A stretch of DNA of 64,000 bases from CAMTWZ01 sp041749075 (lineage in GTDB: Bacteria > Bacteroidota > Rhodothermia > Balneolales > HLUCCA01). This document shows, piece after piece, positions 61,763-64,000 of the stretch. The stretch is from positions 1 to 64,000 of the forward strand of contig JBGTBY010000020.1 of the NCBI GenBank assembly GCA_041749075.1, written 5' to 3'. Each line of letters opens with the position of its first letter. Position 1 is the first letter of the stretch. Position numbers and translations under genes: made by a program. Below the pieces are notes generated by a model that was not told the DNA's origin, did no database searches, and was given only the letters and a program-made list of their open reading frames with translations.

Positions 61763-64000
61763 ATGAATCTGAACAAATTTACGGTCAAGGCCCAAGAGGC
61801 GGTTCAGGCCGCGTTGGAGTTGGCGGCAGCGCGTTCGCACCAGGCCCTCGACCCCCTGCATCTTTTATCCGCCATGGCCAGCGACGAGTCCGGCGTCGTC
61901 CGATCCATCCTTTCCAAGCTCGAAGTGCCGGTCCAACGCCTCACTCCGATGATCGATTCAGCCATTTCCCGTCTCCCAGTGGTGCAAGGCGCTGCTGTGT
62001 CCGGCTCATATTTGTCCAATGATTTGAAAGCCGTATTCGACGCCGCTCTGAAAGAAGCGTCGAACATGGACGATGAGTATGTGAGCTCGGAACATCTCTT
62101 GTTGGCAATCGCCGATTCCAAATCCGAAGCCGGGACCCTCCTCAAATCCGAAAAAGTGACCCGCGCCGCGTTGACGAAGGTCATTCGCGAGATCCGCGGA
62201 AATCGCAAATCCGACGATCCGAATTCCGAATCACAGTATCAGGCCCTGAAAAAGTATGCTCGTGATTTGAACGAGCTCGCGGAGAAGAACAAGCTGGATC
62301 CGGTAATTGGTCGCGATGCCGAAATCCGACGCGTCATGCAGATACTGACGCGTCGCACGAAGAACAATCCGGTATTGGTCGGCGAACCCGGCGTGGGTAA
62401 GACGGCCATCGCCGAAGGACTCGCCCTTCGTATCGTGATCGGTGACGTTCCGGAAGGACTCAAATCGAAGCGCATCGTCGCCCTCGACATGGGTGCGCTC
62501 GTGGCCGGAACCAAGTTCCGCGGTGAGTTTGAAGAGCGCCTGAAAGCAGTCATTAAGGATGTCCAGGACGCCGCTGGCGAAATCATCCTCTTTATTGATG
62601 AGATTCATACGCTTGTCGGCGCCGGTGCCGCGGAAGGGGCGATGGACGCGGCCAATATCCTCAAACCGAGTCTGGCGCGTGGCGAGTTGCGTGCCATCGG
62701 TGCAACGACACTCACCGAATACCGCAAATTCATTGAAAAAGACAAGGCGCTCGAGCGCCGGCTTCAGACGGTTCTCGTTGGCGAGCCCAGCGTGGAAGAC
62801 ACGGTTTCGATTCTCCGCGGACTCAAAGAACGCTATGAGCTCCATCACGGCGTGCGCATTTCCGATGCGGCGGTGGTTGCGGCGGCGGAATTGTCGCATC
62901 GCTACATCAGCGATCGGTTTTTGCCGGACAAAGCCATCGATCTGATTGATGAGGCCGCATCGCGTCTTCGTTTGCAGATCGATTCGATGCCCGAAGAGCT
63001 GGATCATGTGGATCGGCAGATCCGTCAGTTGGAGATCGAACGCGAAGCCCTGAAGCGCGAAAAAGACACGTCGCGCCAGGAGCCGATCGAGCGGGAATTG
63101 GCGAACCTGCAGGAATCCCACAATGCCTTGCGCGGACAATGGGACCGTGAAAAAAGTCTCATCCAACGCATCCGGGAATTGAAACTGGCCATCGAAACGG
63201 CTCGCAACGAGGCCGACAAAGCCGAGCGCGCCGGCAATTTCGAGCGCGTGGCGGAACTGCGTTATGGCACCATCATCCAGCTCGAAAAAGAGCTGAATGT
63301 GGCGCAATCCACCGACAACATCATGCTTAAGGAAGAGGTGTATGCCGAGGACATCGCCGATATCGTGTCGCGGTGGACGGGCGTGCCGGTCAAGAAAATG
63401 CTGCAGAGCGAACGGAACAAGCTTTTGGTGCTGGAGGAGGACTTACATAAAAGAGTCGTAGGCCAACAGCCGGCGATCGAGGCGGTGGCGAATGCGGTGA
63501 GGAGGAGTCGTGCCGGGTTGCAAGACGAAAGCAAACCCATCGGTTCGTTCATCTTCCTTGGTTCCACCGGTGTCGGCAAAACCGAGCTGGCGCGGGCCTT
63601 GGCAGAATCGTTGTTCAATGATGAGCATGCCATGATCCGCCTTGACATGAGTGAATACATGGAAAAACACAGCGTGTCGCGCTTGGTGGGCGCGCCTCCG
63701 GGCTATGTGGGATATGATGAAGGCGGACAATTGACGGAAGCGGTGCGTCGGCGTCCGTATTCCGTGCTGTTGCTCGATGAGATCGAGAAAGCGCATCCGG
63801 ATGTGTTCAATATCCTGCTTCAGGTGTTGGATGATGGTCGCCTTACCGACTCGAAAGGCGTTACGGTCAACTTCCGCAACACCATCATCATCATGACATC
63901 GAATCTGGGATCGCAGCTCATTCAGCGCAAGATCGACGAGACCGGTGGCAAGATGGATGCGATCGTGTACGATGAGCTTCAGGCGGCGCTGCTCAACCAG
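61763..64000 (+). CDS. clpB: ClpB disaggregase, C-terminal end beyond the window
   Basis: 746 codons are visible from the ATG at 61763 to the window edge with no stop. Domains: N-terminal ClpN repeats (residues 1-145), first AAA+ with GEPGVGKTAIAEG and the FIDEIHTLVG Walker B, coiled-coil middle domain (about 400-520), and second AAA+ with GSTGVGKTELARALAE and PPGYVGYDEGG. The long coiled coil separates ClpB from ClpA/ClpC. It resolubilises protein aggregates with DnaK. The last part of the protein (about 100-120 residues, by comparison) is missing. Confidence 0.96.
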   Translation, partial: MNLNKFTVKAQEAVQAALELAAARSHQALDPLHLLSAMASDESGVVRSILSKLEVPVQRLTPMIDSAISRLPVVQGAAVSGSYLSNDLKAVFDAALKEASNMDDEYVSSEHLLLAIADSKSEAGTLLKSEKVTRAALTKVIREIRGNRKSDDPNSESQYQALKKYARDLNELAEKNKLDPVIGRDAEIRRVMQILTRRTKNNPVLVGEPGVGKTAIAEGLALRIVIGDVPEGLKSKRIVALDMGALVAGTKFRGEFEERLKAVIKDVQDAAGEIILFIDEIHTLVGAGAAEGAMDAANILKPSLARGELRAIGATTLTEYRKFIEKDKALERRLQTVLVGEPSVEDTVSILRGLKERYELHHGVRISDAAVVAAAELSHRYISDRFLPDKAIDLIDEAASRLRLQIDSMPEELDHVDRQIRQLEIEREALKREKDTSRQEPIERELANLQESHNALRGQWDREKSLIQRIRELKLAIETARNEADKAERAGNFERVAELRYGTIIQLEKELNVAQSTDNIMLKEEVYAEDIADIVSRWTGVPVKKMLQSERNKLLVLEEDLHKRVVGQQPAIEAVANAVRRSRAGLQDESKPIGSFIFLGSTGVGKTELARALAESLFNDEHAMIRLDMSEYMEKHSVSRLVGAPPGYVGYDEGGQLTEAVRRRPYSVLLLDEIEKAHPDVFNILLQVLDDGRLTDSKGVTVNFRNTIIIMTSNLGSQLIQRKIDETGGKMDAIVYDELQAALLNQ

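Overview
The window looks like chromosomal DNA of a Bacteroidota-type bacterium (Rhodothermota/Balneolota/Ignavibacteriota grade rather than a gut Bacteroides). Three things point there. Four secreted proteins end in a type-A T9SS sorting domain with the NYPNPFNPST-like start. A textbook Bacteroidota promoter (TTG, 20 bp, TATCTTTG) sits in front of rpmE. The order miaB, RpoN-type activator, lptE is, from memory, common in that group. Almost all of the sequence is coding and mostly housekeeping. No rRNA, tRNA, CRISPR array or intact insertion sequence was seen.

Layout. 1-9052: a starch/maltodextrin cluster (end of a PorV-like barrel gene, a 999-aa T9SS protein with starch-binding-like repeats, a LacI regulator, a T9SS GH13 amylase, a neopullulanase-like GH13). 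9061-12314: thioredoxin-fold protein without cysteines, pabC, pabB, zinc-free L31, MBL hydrolase. 12286-15971 (-): miaB, sigma-54 activator, lptE, TPR protein. 16102-19859 (-): large lipoprotein and DUF5723-like barrel. 19890-24639: pyrE, pgpA and pgsA, then cinA and a barrel protein. 24708-26827 (-): two adjacent DUF3494 ice-binding-like proteins. 27051-31165 (-): two envelope proteins, ATP-grasp enzyme, REP-like palindromes, pepA. 31419-35602: esterase, ftsX, fur, acyl-CoA synthetase. 35669-37821 is a small accessory islet: MntA/HepT pair, three small lipoproteins (two of them a tandem duplication) and a decayed Fic gene. 37885-40684 (-): purA, RuBisCO-like protein and cupin overlapping by 4 nt each. 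40795-43897 (-): secD, secF, STAS protein. 44471-49875: uvrA, class II DAHP synthase, ArsC-like phosphatase, arsR. 49991-58059: HtrA protease, a 1070-aa propeller histidine kinase, a T9SS protein with a tiny PID-CTERM partner, acylphosphatase, PhyH oxygenase. 58146-60422: thioredoxin lipoprotein and DsbD. 60461-64000: four-helix-bundle gene between inverted octamer arrays, RluA-type pseudouridine synthase, and clpB (cut by the window end).

The most unusual features are these. (1) An RLP and a cupin are translationally coupled to purA, which suggests a sulfur-salvage or sugar-acid branch. (2) Many gene junctions carry degenerate tandem repeats whose unit sequence differs from site to site but whose period is almost always 7 nt, and which often contain the stop codon of the neighbouring gene. 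(3) A four-helix-bundle ORF sits between inverted octamer arrays, reminiscent of 23S rRNA intervening sequences. (4) clpB has a sigma-54-like promoter in a genome stretch that also encodes an RpoN activator. (5) Promoter-like TATMTTYY boxes lie only 3-6 nt before several start codons, which would give leaderless mRNAs.

All family names come from reading motifs by eye. No database search was possible.
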